This document shows, piece by piece, positions 1 to 9,229 of a stretch of DNA of 64,000 nt. Source of the stretch: Hymenoscyphus infarciens (Eukaryota > Ascomycota > Leotiomycetes > Helotiales > Helotiaceae); contig LLCB01000256.1 of NCBI GenBank assembly GCA_001414345.1, positions 1 through 64,000 on the forward strand, in the 5' to 3' direction. Made by a program: the position numbers and the translations under genes. Numbering within the stretch: the first letter of the stretch is position 1; every line of letters begins with the position of its first letter. A model generated the notes under the pieces. That model worked only from the letters and a program-made list of their open reading frames with translations, searched no databases and had not been told where the DNA came from.

Positions 1-305
1 TTTAATACTTCTTCTTTTATAATTTATCTATTTACTTAGAAAGTAATAAGTTTAGTTACTTTCTAAGTATTAAGTCTATTAGTCTATTACTTAGTACTAA
101 GTATACTTATATAATACTTTTTCTTTTATAATTCGTCTATTAACTTAAAATCTAGTTAATAGGCTTGTAAATTAGGAAGCTTTTAAGCGAATTCTATATT
201 AAAGTTATATAAAAAGCATATATTACGTAGTAGTATTATCTTTTATTAGATCTATAAAGAGCCTTGTAAATTAAAAGGCTTTTAATAGCACCTTCTAGAG
301 TATTT
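1..305. repeat. AT-rich RIP-mutated DNA, family not recognised
   Basis: This stretch is very AT-rich, with stop codons in all frames and no usable reading frame. A short internal similarity is visible: 'cttgtaaattaggaagctttt' -like text near 163-186 recurs near 262-283 as 'cttgtaaattaaaaggctttt' -like text. The composition matches the RIP-mutated blocks elsewhere in the window. I cannot assign it to a transposon class. Confidence 0.5.
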
Positions 306-1500
306 GTATATAACTCCTTTAAAATAAGTAATAAATCCCTTCTTTAAAATAAGTAATAAATCAACCTTAAACGCTAGCGTATATAGCTTATACTCTTATT
401 ATCCTATACCTCTAGCTATATTATAGATTATAATTAACTATTCTACTAGCTATAGTAGTAGTTTAAAGAGCGTTAAGGCGATCTTAGTAAGAAAGAAGTA
501 TTATAATATTAAAATTAGGCTTAAATTGATTATAGAGGAGAAGAAGGATTATATGCTTTGTATCGATAAGGAGGGTATTTGAAACGTTAAGTATACTCTA
601 TTATAATATTAGTATAATAAATAAGAGAGTAAATAAAGTAAATAAATACTTATAGGACCTAGGAAACCTTTCTTAACTAAATATGTCTTAAGTAACGCCT
701 TCTTATATAAGTAGCTATAGTATAATCGATCCTTCTTAAAGTTAGAGTTATTAGTAGTCTACTATATAATAAGTAAAAAGCCTTATAAAATATAAGAGTA
801 TTTACTTATATATAGAATATAAATAGCTTGACTTTAGTAGTAGAAAAAACACTTAGTAGTACTATTAGCACGTTAAGTTCTATCCTTCTTTATAGTCTAG
901 AAAGAGGTACTATAATTAGATTATTATTATATATTTATTTATAAATTACGAGGCTTTTAAGAGTATATATCGTAGACGTTCTTCTAAGTCGGGGTCGTTG
1001 ATAGAGAGTATTATTTCTTAATAGTAACTATTCTAGTAGGCTTTCTAGGCTTCGAGGCGTATACTATATAAAAGACGTATTAGTAGATATAATTAGAAGT
1101 ATTTAAGAGTGTTTAAGAGTATCCTAGAGCCTTAGGAGGCTCTCTAGGCTATAGAAAGTATATACTAGACTATGCGGACTCGGAGAGTAGTCTAATCCTA
1201 TCTACGTATAATAGCGCTATTTAAGAAGGTATAAAGCTAAACTATGACTATAGAGGGCTTTATAATCGATATTTAGCTAGGCGTACGTAGATAGGAGATA
1301 TATTAGAGGTATATTAGAGGCGTAGAAGGCGTTAGAGCTATAGTTGTTTAGGATAACTTTGAGGCTATTCGCGATTCTACGAGAAATAATTTTTAGAGTC
1401 ACGTGTAATAGGCGATAAGATCGGACTTAAGCCTAATTAGGTTTAGAGGCCAAGACTTTTAGCGTGGGACCCCTTAGCGAGGACTGGCACTTCGACCTGG
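306..1500 (+). repeat. Dispersed RIP-mutated repeat, copy A (unknown coding element)
   Basis: This region aligns along its length with 14703-15855 in the same orientation. The differences are mostly C/T and G/A transitions, as expected from RIP. Copy A is less mutated than copy B. One forward frame from roughly 730 to 1500 reads as protein-like sequence interrupted only by TAG/TAA, with segments such as REYYF, GFLGFEAYTI and LDYADSESSL. I do not recognise the family. Matching sequence ends near 1500 and 15854, just after 'gcgaggactggcacttcgac' in copy A. Terminal inverted repeats and target duplications are not evident. Confidence 0.75.
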
Positions 1501-1835
1501 GAATGCGATGAGAGTTTTTCAAATACCAAAGAAGAGAGTGAAGTGATAGGAGCTTCAACAACACCCCGCTGATCTCATCCAACTCCCCCAACCGCCGAGA
1601 CTCTTGGCTACCGATTCACGAAGCTTGTTTCATCCACACTAATCCCCATCCCTGCTCGGGGGCTCAACACCAACCCGGAAAGGAAAAAACATCACGAGAA
1701 TATCACGTTTTTCTCTCCAACTCCACTCCCTCTCACGATCACGAGATCCTCATTCATCAACTCAAATCCATACCCCCGCCCCCTCTACTTAACTAAAACC
1801 TCACCCCCCTCTCAAACAAACAAAATATAAAAAAA
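1501..1835 (+). promoter_or_regulatory. Upstream region of the hydrolase-like gene
   Basis: The sequence returns abruptly to balanced composition after the repeat. It becomes strongly C/T-rich between about 1620 and 1830, with runs of cccc and ctct directly before the ATG at 1836. Pyrimidine-rich leaders are common upstream of fungal genes. There is no clear TATA box. The repeat edge lies only about 335 bp from the start codon, so the promoter is short or abuts silenced chromatin. Confidence 0.4.
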
Positions 1836-2639
1836 ATGCCCCGCCTCCCAACACCCACAGACTTTCCCCCCTCCCTAAAACTAGACATCATCCCACCCCC
1901 CACCACCTCGCGACCCCCCATCAACATCCTCATCCTCCTCCACGGCCTAGGCGACACACACACCTCCTTCACCCAACTAGCCCACAACCTCTCCCTCCCC
2001 GAAACAGCCTCTCTCTCCATCCAAGGACCCCACCCCGTACCCGCGCTCATCACCGGCTCCGACACGCCCTCCTTCCACTGGGGCGACGATGTATTAATCG
2101 ACGAAAGCAAAGGGGCGATCGACATGGATTCCGGCTTCGAGCTCTCTTCCAAAGTCTTGGTCGAGGTTATCGCGGTGTTGAGGGGCTGTGGCTTTGGAGA
2201 GAGGAATATCCTGTTCTACGGCTACGGACAAGGCGGCATGGTAGCGCTGCATCTCGCTTGTACCGCCGAGGTGGAGTTTGGAGGCGTGGTTTCCGTTGGT
2301 GGTCGTCTCCCTTTTTCATCCTCGCCATCCACCACTACCACCAGACCTTCACAATCACAATCTAAATCACAATCTAAATCACAATCTAAATCACAATCTA
2401 AATCACAATCTAAATCCACAACTCCCGTCCTGGTATGTGGAGGGAGTAGAAGTGCGCAAATCACGCGACAGGCTGTGGATGGGCTGAAAGCGAGGTTTGC
2501 AGATATGGAGTATGTTAAGTGGGAGAAGAATGAGGATTCGATGCCTAGGAGCAGAGAAGAGATGCTGCCCATAATGAAATTCTTTGCGAGGAGGTTGAGG
2601 AGTCGGGCGGGGGTTCCGGAGGGGGCTGTTGAGGTGTGA
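1836..2639 (+). CDS. Phospholipase/carboxylesterase-family alpha/beta-hydrolase fold protein, probable pseudoenzyme
   Basis: A single exon encodes 267 aa. The fold is that of acyl-protein thioesterase-like hydrolases: beta-strand plus oxyanion region ILLHGLGDT (about residues 52-60), then the nucleophile-elbow region ILFYGYGQGGMVAL (about 124-137), and a C-terminal segment NEDSMPRSREEM where active members carry the catalytic His. In the family the elbow is GFSQGG with a Ser nucleophile. Here it reads GYGQGG, and the GH of the His motif reads DS. Both catalytic residues therefore appear substituted, so an esterase role should not be assumed. A Ser/Gln/Lys repeat of about 22 residues is inserted at about 172-193, encoded by a 12 bp minisatellite. 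The gene is convergent with TRM61. The fold assignment is sound; the cellular role is unknown. Confidence 0.82.
   Translation: MPRLPTPTDFPPSLKLDIIPPPTTSRPPINILILLHGLGDTHTSFTQLAHNLSLPETASLSIQGPHPVPALITGSDTPSFHWGDDVLIDESKGAIDMDSGFELSSKVLVEVIAVLRGCGFGERNILFYGYGQGGMVALHLACTAEVEFGGVVSVGGRLPFSSSPSTTTTRPSQSQSKSQSKSQSKSQSKSQSKSTTPVLVCGGSRSAQITRQAVDGLKARFADMEYVKWEKNEDSMPRSREEMLPIMKFFARRLRSRAGVPEGAVEV
2355..2414 (+). repeat. 12 bp coding minisatellite (five perfect units)
   Basis: Five exact copies of tcacaatctaaa lie in frame inside the hydrolase-like gene and encode repeated S-Q-S-K. A half unit precedes them. Because 12 is a multiple of three, unit gain or loss keeps the frame. Confidence 0.95.
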
Positions 2640-2951
2640 AGGGGGTGGTGAGAAGGAAAGGAAGAAAAGAAAATTAATAATGATTTGTGGAGGAAAAAGA
2701 TAGGTGGGCTAGGAGATTATTCTCAGGAGAACCATCGTCACTTTTGGGGGGCGTCATTCAACGACATTCGTAGAGCACCAGCACGAACTGAAGGCAAGGA
2801 TGGGTATGTCGTGGGAGAAGTTTCTCAGTCCAGGAAGGAACATGGATCGATACACTCGGCGAGATCCTCACATGAGCAACATGGAGAAAAAACACGGTGG
2901 TTTATGTTGTACTAGTACAACAAATGGTATTCTCGCTATCGACCTGCAAGT
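2640..2951. other. Convergent intergenic region
   Basis: This lies between the 3' ends of the hydrolase-like gene and TRM61. It contains short open frames only, with no recognisable gene, and presumably holds both 3' UTRs. Confidence 0.4.
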
Positions 2952-4637
2952 CTATTGCGCCGCAGCAATTCCGTCAAGTTCCTCTATTTTGACCTCTGAC
3001 TCTAACTTGACCTCATCTCCCGTATCCGTGGGCTTCAATGCTTCAGCTTCTGCAGCTTCTGCAGCCTCTGCAGCCTCTGCAGCCTCTCTGTCCTTGTGAG
3101 CTTGCCTCTCTGCCCTCTTCTGCTGTCTTTTGCTCATCCCAACAACTGCATCATCTCCTTCCTTTTCCTTCACTTGCCACTTTAATTTAGCATTTGCTTC
3201 ATCCTCCGCTGACCATTCCCGAGGCAGAATTGCAAAAACCAAATAACTTGTATGTGCTTTTAGCTCTTGCTCAACCCGATGTACCAGGTTTCCCTCTTTA
3301 TACACCTTTCTCTCAACCAGACTTTCGAGAATCTTGGCCTTGTTGTTTGGATTCGTCTTATCTCGCTTTCTGATCTCGGGTTTTTCTCCTGTCTCGTGAA
3401 ACGTTTTGAATGTTCCCTCGACATCTTTTAGACGAGCGACAGCTTCATCCACATTGGCCGGCGAGGATAGGACACTTTGCTGGGTGCCATTGTCAATTCC
3501 AATTCGATCTCTCCGAATCTCGAATCGTTTGTGAGCGACCTCGACCATTTCAATATCAATCCATCCTAACCTCCGCATGACAGAGATGGTTTTCTGGACC
3601 TGTTCGATACATGGCGAGAATGTACATATGTGGACTGGAGAGTAAGGATCCAGCGCCGAGATAAAGGGAGTAGGTGGTATAGAATCCTCCTCCATCTTAA
3701 TGTCCAAGCCATCCTCCGTCTTTATGGGATTCACTTCGGCTTGAGTTGGAGGAGGCGACCGAGCTAGATGTGGAAGGGCGAGCCATGGAGCAGGTAAATC
3801 CAGAAAGACGGCATTTGCCTTGGGACTTTCTCCATCTACCAGAAAACCATTTTCACATACATCCCGATGCGTGATTTGTACCAATCCTTCCATTCCGTGA
3901 TCTTGGAGTTCCTTCACAAGTTTTTCATGCCTCTGTTCGTGGAACTCAAAACTCCATACCTTACCCAGTTTCCGCCGTTTGTTCGCAGAGCCTCCAGTGT
4001 CAGGATACCCGCTAAATACAGCTCTTGCAGATGCGTGCGTAAAAGAACCACTCCCTGCACCCGCTTCGATAATATTTACTCCTGGCCTTGCCTTTATTCG
4101 ATGAAGTACATAGCTGTAATCCGGGGTATACACAACTTGGGTTCGATGCGGTAGAGAACTCGTCCAGTTTTCGGGAGTGGGCGGTAGCAGATGTATGAAT
4201 CCGGTCGGTGCTGCAGAAGGCGTCTCTTCTTTCTTGTCCTTTTCAATTGGTGTATTCCCATTTGTTTCCAATTCTGCTCCGTCGACCTCTACCTGAGTTT
4301 CGACCACCTGCTCTGGCTCAACCTTGACTAACTTCTCCACATGGCCCGCGGCCTCTTTCGACTCGTCCCTCTTGCGCTTCTTCTCGCGACCTCGAGAACC
4401 CGTATCGACCTTGGATGCGCGCACTTGTGACCCCCATTGCAGTCCAATTAATGTCGTGTGAGGAAATGACCCGAATCGAGTATTTATGACCTTCCCCTCC
4501 GAGTACCCCTCGTTGTCATCGTCGCGGTCTTTGAGGATCGTGGGCGTCTGGAGGTCGCGCTTGAGATGGATAATTGCTAAGCTGTCGGTCTTCGAGAGTG
4601 ACTCGGGGTAGAGGAATGGCGATACTCGAGGAGTCAT
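2952..4637 (-). CDS. TRM61: tRNA (adenine-58-N1)-methyltransferase catalytic subunit TRM61 (GCD14)
   Basis: An intron-free gene of 561 aa from the chosen Met; an in-frame Met at 4673 would add 12 residues. I prefer 4637 because the protein then begins just before SPFLYPESLSKTDSLAIIHL, a typical TRM61 N-terminus. With TRM6 the family forms the nuclear complex that methylates N1 of A58 in tRNA, including initiator tRNA-Met. Visible landmarks are the S-adenosylmethionine motif EAGAGSGSFTH, the acidic FEFHEQR strand end, and the DLPAPW motif. The protein is longer than yeast TRM61 (about 380 aa). The extra length comes from low-complexity insertions: a K/R/E-rich block near residues 80-140, an acidic block before the last Rossmann strands, and an AAE repeat near the C-terminus encoded by 9 bp units at about 3050-3092. 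It is divergent from the cysteinyl-tRNA synthetase, so two tRNA genes share a promoter region. Confidence 0.95.
   Translation of the reverse strand: MTPRVSPFLYPESLSKTDSLAIIHLKRDLQTPTILKDRDDDNEGYSEGKVINTRFGSFPHTTLIGLQWGSQVRASKVDTGSRGREKKRKRDESKEAAGHVEKLVKVEPEQVVETQVEVDGAELETNGNTPIEKDKKEETPSAAPTGFIHLLPPTPENWTSSLPHRTQVVYTPDYSYVLHRIKARPGVNIIEAGAGSGSFTHASARAVFSGYPDTGGSANKRRKLGKVWSFEFHEQRHEKLVKELQDHGMEGLVQITHRDVCENGFLVDGESPKANAVFLDLPAPWLALPHLARSPPPTQAEVNPIKTEDGLDIKMEEDSIPPTPFISALDPYSPVHICTFSPCIEQVQKTISVMRRLGWIDIEMVEVAHKRFEIRRDRIGIDNGTQQSVLSSPANVDEAVARLKDVEGTFKTFHETGEKPEIRKRDKTNPNNKAKILESLVERKVYKEGNLVHRVEQELKAHTSYLVFAILPREWSAEDEANAKLKWQVKEKEGDDAVVGMSKRQQKRAERQAHKDREAAEAAEAAEAAEAEALKPTDTGDEVKLESEVKIEELDGIAAAQ
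3050..3092 (-). repeat. 9 bp coding repeat (Ala-Ala-Glu)
   Basis: Tandem gcagcctct-type units read on the minus strand as repeated Glu-Ala-Ala in the charged tail of TRM61. The repeat is frame-preserving and probably length-variable. Confidence 0.85.
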
Positions 4638-4952
4638 TTTGAGGTGGTGGTTAAGAATGCGACAGGAAGACAAGAAGCTGGAGGAGCTTGAGCGCTGGAA
4701 GGAAATTTATTGCCGACAAGGCTGAAGAAATTTAGCGATTCACCGATTCACCGCAGGCATTGATTCGCTGAGGGAGATCCCTGTTCGATGAAGTCGTCGC
4801 AAGGCCACGAATGGAACAGCATCACGTCTTTGTACAAGCCCAGTGCCAGTATTGTTCAAGCCCCTCATTCCCTCGCACCCAAAAGTGACTCAACCTTGTC
4901 AGCACCACCACCCTCCTTTTTACCTTTTCCCCGGTGCTATAAATTTCCCTGA
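4638..4952. promoter_or_regulatory. Bidirectional promoter between TRM61 and cysteinyl-tRNA synthetase
   Basis: About 315 bp separate the two divergent start codons. A TATA-like tataaat lies at about 4937-4943, too close to the 4953 ATG for a long leader but well placed if the downstream ATG at 5043 is used. Pyrimidine-rich tracts occur at about 4895-4930. Confidence 0.5.
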
Positions 4953-7552
4953 ATGCCCTCATTTCGTCCGATTTCTCTCAAACCCAAATTCTACAAATTC
5001 AAACCGAAATCAGCGTATGTTTCTTTCCGGCTCAGAGCGACGATGGCGCAATTGAAAGTACACAACTCTCTCAAACCAGGGGCCGCAGTTCCATTCATTC
5101 CCAAGGAGGAGGGGAAGGTCTCCTGGTACGCCTGCGGTCCAACGGTCTACGATCATTCCCATCTGGGACATGCGAGGAATTATGTTTCCACCGACATTAT
5201 TCGGAGGGTCATGAGAGATTACTTTGGCTTCAAGGTCAATTTTGTCATGAACATTACAGATGTGGATGACAAGGTAAGGTTTATGGTTTGCAGGATATTG
5301 AATTTCTTGCTAACAAGAATCGCAGATTATTTTAAAGGCCAGAAGACAGCGATTGCTGGAGTTGGAGAAGTCGAAGACCTATACCGAGTCCGAATTGGCA
5401 AAACTCGCAGCTACCGCATTCCAATCCTACGCAGAAGGCAACCTACCCGAACTATTAAAATCCGAAGATAGATCAGAACTCAGCCCCAGCAACTACACAA
5501 CGAGGCGGGATCAAGCATATGGGAAAGTTCTGTCTGGGGGGACATTAACCGGAGAAGGAAAGCCTGGGGATGCGGAAGCCAAAATGAAGATGCACCTCAA
5601 CAACCTTACAACTGCGTCGACGGCCATTCAAGAGAACAAAGTGTTTGGGGGAGCAGACGAAATATTACTGCCATACCTGGACTCGCTCTACAAAGACTCA
5701 ATTGATGGAAGCGACCACACCATATTCACGGATGTCACAAAATACTGGGAGGCGGATTTCATGGAGGACATGGATGCATTGAACGTTCTCCGGCCAGATG
5801 TAATCACTCGAGTGACGGATTACGTGCCCCAAATCGCAAAATTCGTAGAGGCAATTGTCGCAAAGGGCTTTGCATACGAGGCGGACGGCTCAGTGTATTT
5901 TGACATTGCTGCGTTTGAAAAGGCCGGGAATCCATACGCCAAGTTAAGACCAGAAAGTCGAAATGACAAAGCATTACAAGAGGATGGTGAGGGATCTCTT
6001 TCAAAGAACCTAGGAGGGAAACGAGGGGCTGGGGATTTTGCCCTTTGGAAAAAGTCAAAACCAGGAGAGCCAGTTTGGGATAGTGCCTGGGGAGGAGGAA
6101 GACCTGGCTGGCATATTGAGTGCTCAGTCATGGCATCAGATGTATTAGGCTCGCAGATGGATATTCATTCCGGTGGTATTGATCTTGCCTTCCCACATCA
6201 CGACAACGAGCTAGCACAATCTGAAGCCTACTTTTGCGAACATGGCAAGGGTCCACACAATTGGGTCAACTACTTTTTACATATGGGTCATCTTTCAATT
6301 GCTGGATCAAAGATGTCCAAATCGCTGAAGAATTTCCAAACTATCAAGGATGCCTTGAAGACTGACTACACCCCAAGAGGCATGAGAATTGTCTTCTTGC
6401 TTGGCCGGTGGAATGACGGTGTTGAAATATCACCTGATATGAGAACGATGGCCGAGAGTTGGGAGTCGAGTATCAATGTAGGTTATACCCACACATATGA
6501 AAAGATAGTAACCGTACTGACAAACCCAGAACTTCTTCGTCAACGTCAAGGCATTGGTAGCTGAGCACCCGGATAAGAATAAACCGGAATCTGATATGGC
6601 AGATCTCTCGCTTAGCAATCCCAAGAATGATTTGGAAAAAGACCTTACCAAGGCTCAAAAGGAGTTGGAGCTTGCACTCACAGAGTCGTTCGATACCCCA
6701 CGAGCGATGCGCGTTCTAAATGACTTGGTCAAGACGGCCAATATTCACATTACCGACACAACAGTTCGGACAAACATCCAAGGTCTCAAATTGATTGCAC
6801 GTTGGGTAACAAAAATTGTGGGCATTTTCGGTCTTGATGCAAACGCTACTGCCCCGTACGATGGTCTGGGATGGACAAGTACCCTCGCGTCTAGCCACCT
6901 GTCGCCCAAAGAAGCCGCTGAACCATTCGCAGCTGCTTTCCAAAAGATCAAGTCAGAGGTTGAAGCTCTAGGACTTCAATCAGAGACTCTAGAATCCTTA
7001 CTGAAGGCAGATGTTGATGCTGAATTCGAGTCTCTGGCTTCAGCTGGTAACAAAGACCCAGAAGCTCTCGTTATGCCATATCTACGAGCCATCTCAAAGA
7101 CTAGAGATGAGATTCGAAAACTCGCACCAACCTCAGCCTCCAAGAAGGAAGTTCTTGCACTCTCTGACCGAATCCGAGATGATGATATGACGAACCTCGG
7201 TGTTTACCTGGACGATCGACCCGGAAAGGGTGCACTCATCAAGTTTATCCCCAGAGAAGAACTTCTTGCCCAGAGAGAGGAAAAGGCGGCGAAAGAACAG
7301 GCTAAGCTAGCGCAGAAGGAAGCAGCGAAGTTGGCATTGCAGAAACAGGAACTTGAACGAGCGGAGAAGGCAAAACAGAGTCCTTTAGACATGTTCCGAA
7401 ATGAGAAGTTTAGTGCTTGGGATGCGGAGGGGTTGCCAACGCTTGATAAAGAGGGGAAGGAGGTCCCAAAGAGTGCGTTAAAGAAGATGAAAAAGGAGTG
7501 GGAGAGGCAGAAGAGGGCGAATGACGAGTGGAAGGCGAAGGGTGGGGCGTAG
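4953..7552 (+). CDS. Cysteinyl-tRNA synthetase, possibly dual cytosolic/mitochondrial
   Basis: Three exons, 4953-5273, 5326-6477 and 6530-7552, give 831 aa. Both introns are 52 bp and are bounded by gtaagg...cag and gtaggt...cag; both keep the frame. The protein is a class I synthetase that charges tRNA-Cys. Landmarks are the zinc-ligand Cys in [10 protein letters not shown], the HIGH motif as HLGH (residues 70-73), further zinc ligands in WHIECS and FPHHDNE, and KMSKS (436-440). The C-terminus is a K/E-rich extension typical of eukaryotic forms. Two in-frame Mets matter. From 4953 the first 30 residues are rich in Arg, Lys, Ser and aromatics with no acidic residue, like a mitochondrial presequence. 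From 5043 (MAQLKVHN) the protein starts directly at the catalytic core. Yeast uses one CysRS gene for both compartments, so dual starts are plausible but inferred. Confidence 0.95.
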
Positions 7553-8056
7553 ATAGTTCTCTTTTTTTGAGTGGCTTTGTTGAGCGGGATTAGAGGTGTC
7601 AAAAAAAAGCACGCGGTGGAGGAATTGGACAGTTATAGAATTGTGAGACTCTTATTCCCGGGACATTTCCATGTCCCACATGCTTATTGGAGATGGTTTA
7701 TTTTCTAATGCAATTGTTTGGTAAGAGTTTTCTTTTCATCTTTTATCAAGTCCCCTGAACTGATGTCAAATTCATTTTTTTTGTACACTAGGACTGAACC
7801 GCGACTGCGGGAATTCGTGACTGGATTCTCGAAGCACTTGTCCTTCTACAATTGTCCCAACTCTTTTAGACTAATATTTATTAAGTCTTGGTTGAAATGA
7901 TGGAAAAGGCAGAGGAGAGGTGTTTTACCATTTTTCAGCCCCGAGTTTCTGCACCCCCTAGTAGTCTATTAAGGTATAGATGAAGTCTCCTTCAAATTCA
8001 ACTAACCTCCCTTTAAAATAGAAAGACAACTTTTTATTACTAAGCTACTTACTATA
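7553..8056. other. Intergenic region downstream of CysRS
   Basis: Balanced composition at first, then increasingly AT-rich beyond about 7980. There are no supportable genes. The open frame at 7718-7900 has no protein-like features. Confidence 0.4.
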
Positions 8057-8570
8057 CTAAGCAATAGGAGTAACACGCTTCTTTAAAATGATATTCTCAT
8101 ACTTCCTCGTTTCCCCTGTAACAACGATTGCAAAAGTCCCCTTACTCGTCTTGTAAAACTTGAAGCGTTCGATTTTCTCTATTTTCCTGCTATAGTATGG
8201 TGTAAGTGCTTCTACGAAAGCGGTTTCGAATATTAGATCGACTGTGTCGCCTTCTATAACTTATATCGTTATAATAGGCGTGACACGCTAGTTGTCTTGC
8301 TTAAAAAGTAGGAGGATTGCTGAGAGAAGCGCTGACGCGGTGATGTCTATTGGTTTTTAGAGGTAAGGGAAAAGGAAGAGAGTTTGGTGGTAAATGGAAA
8401 GGCAAAGGGGAGGAGATATACCGTCAACACGGTTTACCGGGGCGGAGGTGCACAGATAGAGTAAGAGGGAATGAGACAGTCTGCTAAGACTATTTCGTCG
8501 CCGTGGCCTATTCCTACGAGGACCTTAAGGGAGATGAGTAGAGAGATTCCTTTTAGGATTATGATTACTA
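8057..8570 (-). pseudogene. L-fucose mutarotase (FucU/RbsD family) pseudogene
   Basis: Two exons can be read on the minus strand. Exon 1 (about 8570-8422) reads LKGISLLISLKVL followed by GIGHGDEIVLAD, the diagnostic N-terminal motif of FucU/RbsD mutarotases, with the His that acts in sugar ring interconversion. A 75 bp intron (8347-8421, GTATAT...TAG) follows. Exon 2 (8346-8057) reads SALLSAILLLFKQDN, then VIEGDTVD, KIERFKFYK, FAIVVTGETRKYENIILKK and VTPIA-stop, in the same order as FucU proteins. The copy is dead. TAA at 8261-8263 and TAG at 8288-8290 sit where Gln or Trp codons are expected (C-to-T or G-to-A changes), the two parts of exon 1 are in different frames around 8440-8450, and no start Met remains. 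It lies between the housekeeping island and an AT-rich repeat block. The family identification rests on several ordered motifs and is strong. Confidence 0.85.
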
Positions 8571-9229
8571 AGTTCTAAGTTTAATATTTAGGAGCTTGAG
8601 GGGTTAAAATATGAGTAAGAAACGTGAGGTGTTGTTAGTGAAGTTAAGGTTAGGAGGTGGATACTGTGAGAGGAAAAATACCTAGTGTTTAGAGCGGGGC
8701 TGGTGTGTTCCCCTTGGTTGAGTAAGGTTTGTTAGAGTGGTTACACGACAGTTCAGTGAGCTGCGTTGAGTTGGATTGGGTAGTGTTACTATATGCGTTA
8801 TATAATACGATATATTAGCGCTGCGCCGGAAAGTAGCTAGAAGATAAGCTAGGTACCTTTGTAACTCTATTAAAATGGATTTTATTGTCTGATAACGCCT
8901 CGTCAGAAATTCCCTTTCATTGGAATTTATGTGATAGTTGGTTTTACAAAGTTTAGAGCGCTCATAGTTACTTGGTGGCTTGAAAAGTCTTAAAATACCC
9001 TCGCTTAAGGTCTTACATTTACTTGGATTCTTTTAGAATTTTAGAACATCAGATATATTTTTGAATTGTGTTTGGAAAGAAAACTTTAGGAACTGATTTC
9101 ACTAAAGTAACTTTACGAAACAAAAATATCTTAAATACATCGAATAGATAAAATACTCGACGTATCTTATAATAAAGCTATATATAGAACAAAATTAGTG
9201 TTGAGACTTCATTCTGTCTTTGAGCTTTC
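8571..9229. other. Intergenic remnant upstream of the FucU pseudogene
   Basis: Moderate composition, without coding frames or RNA genes I can support. It probably contains the former promoter of the dead mutarotase gene. Confidence 0.35.

Noticed and set aside
306..1500. Tc1/pogo-type transposase in repeat copy A
   Set aside because: A YNYDYRGLYNRYL-like stretch near 1240-1280 superficially recalls the pogo 'NxDExGF' motif, but the continuous frame around it does not follow pogo domain order.
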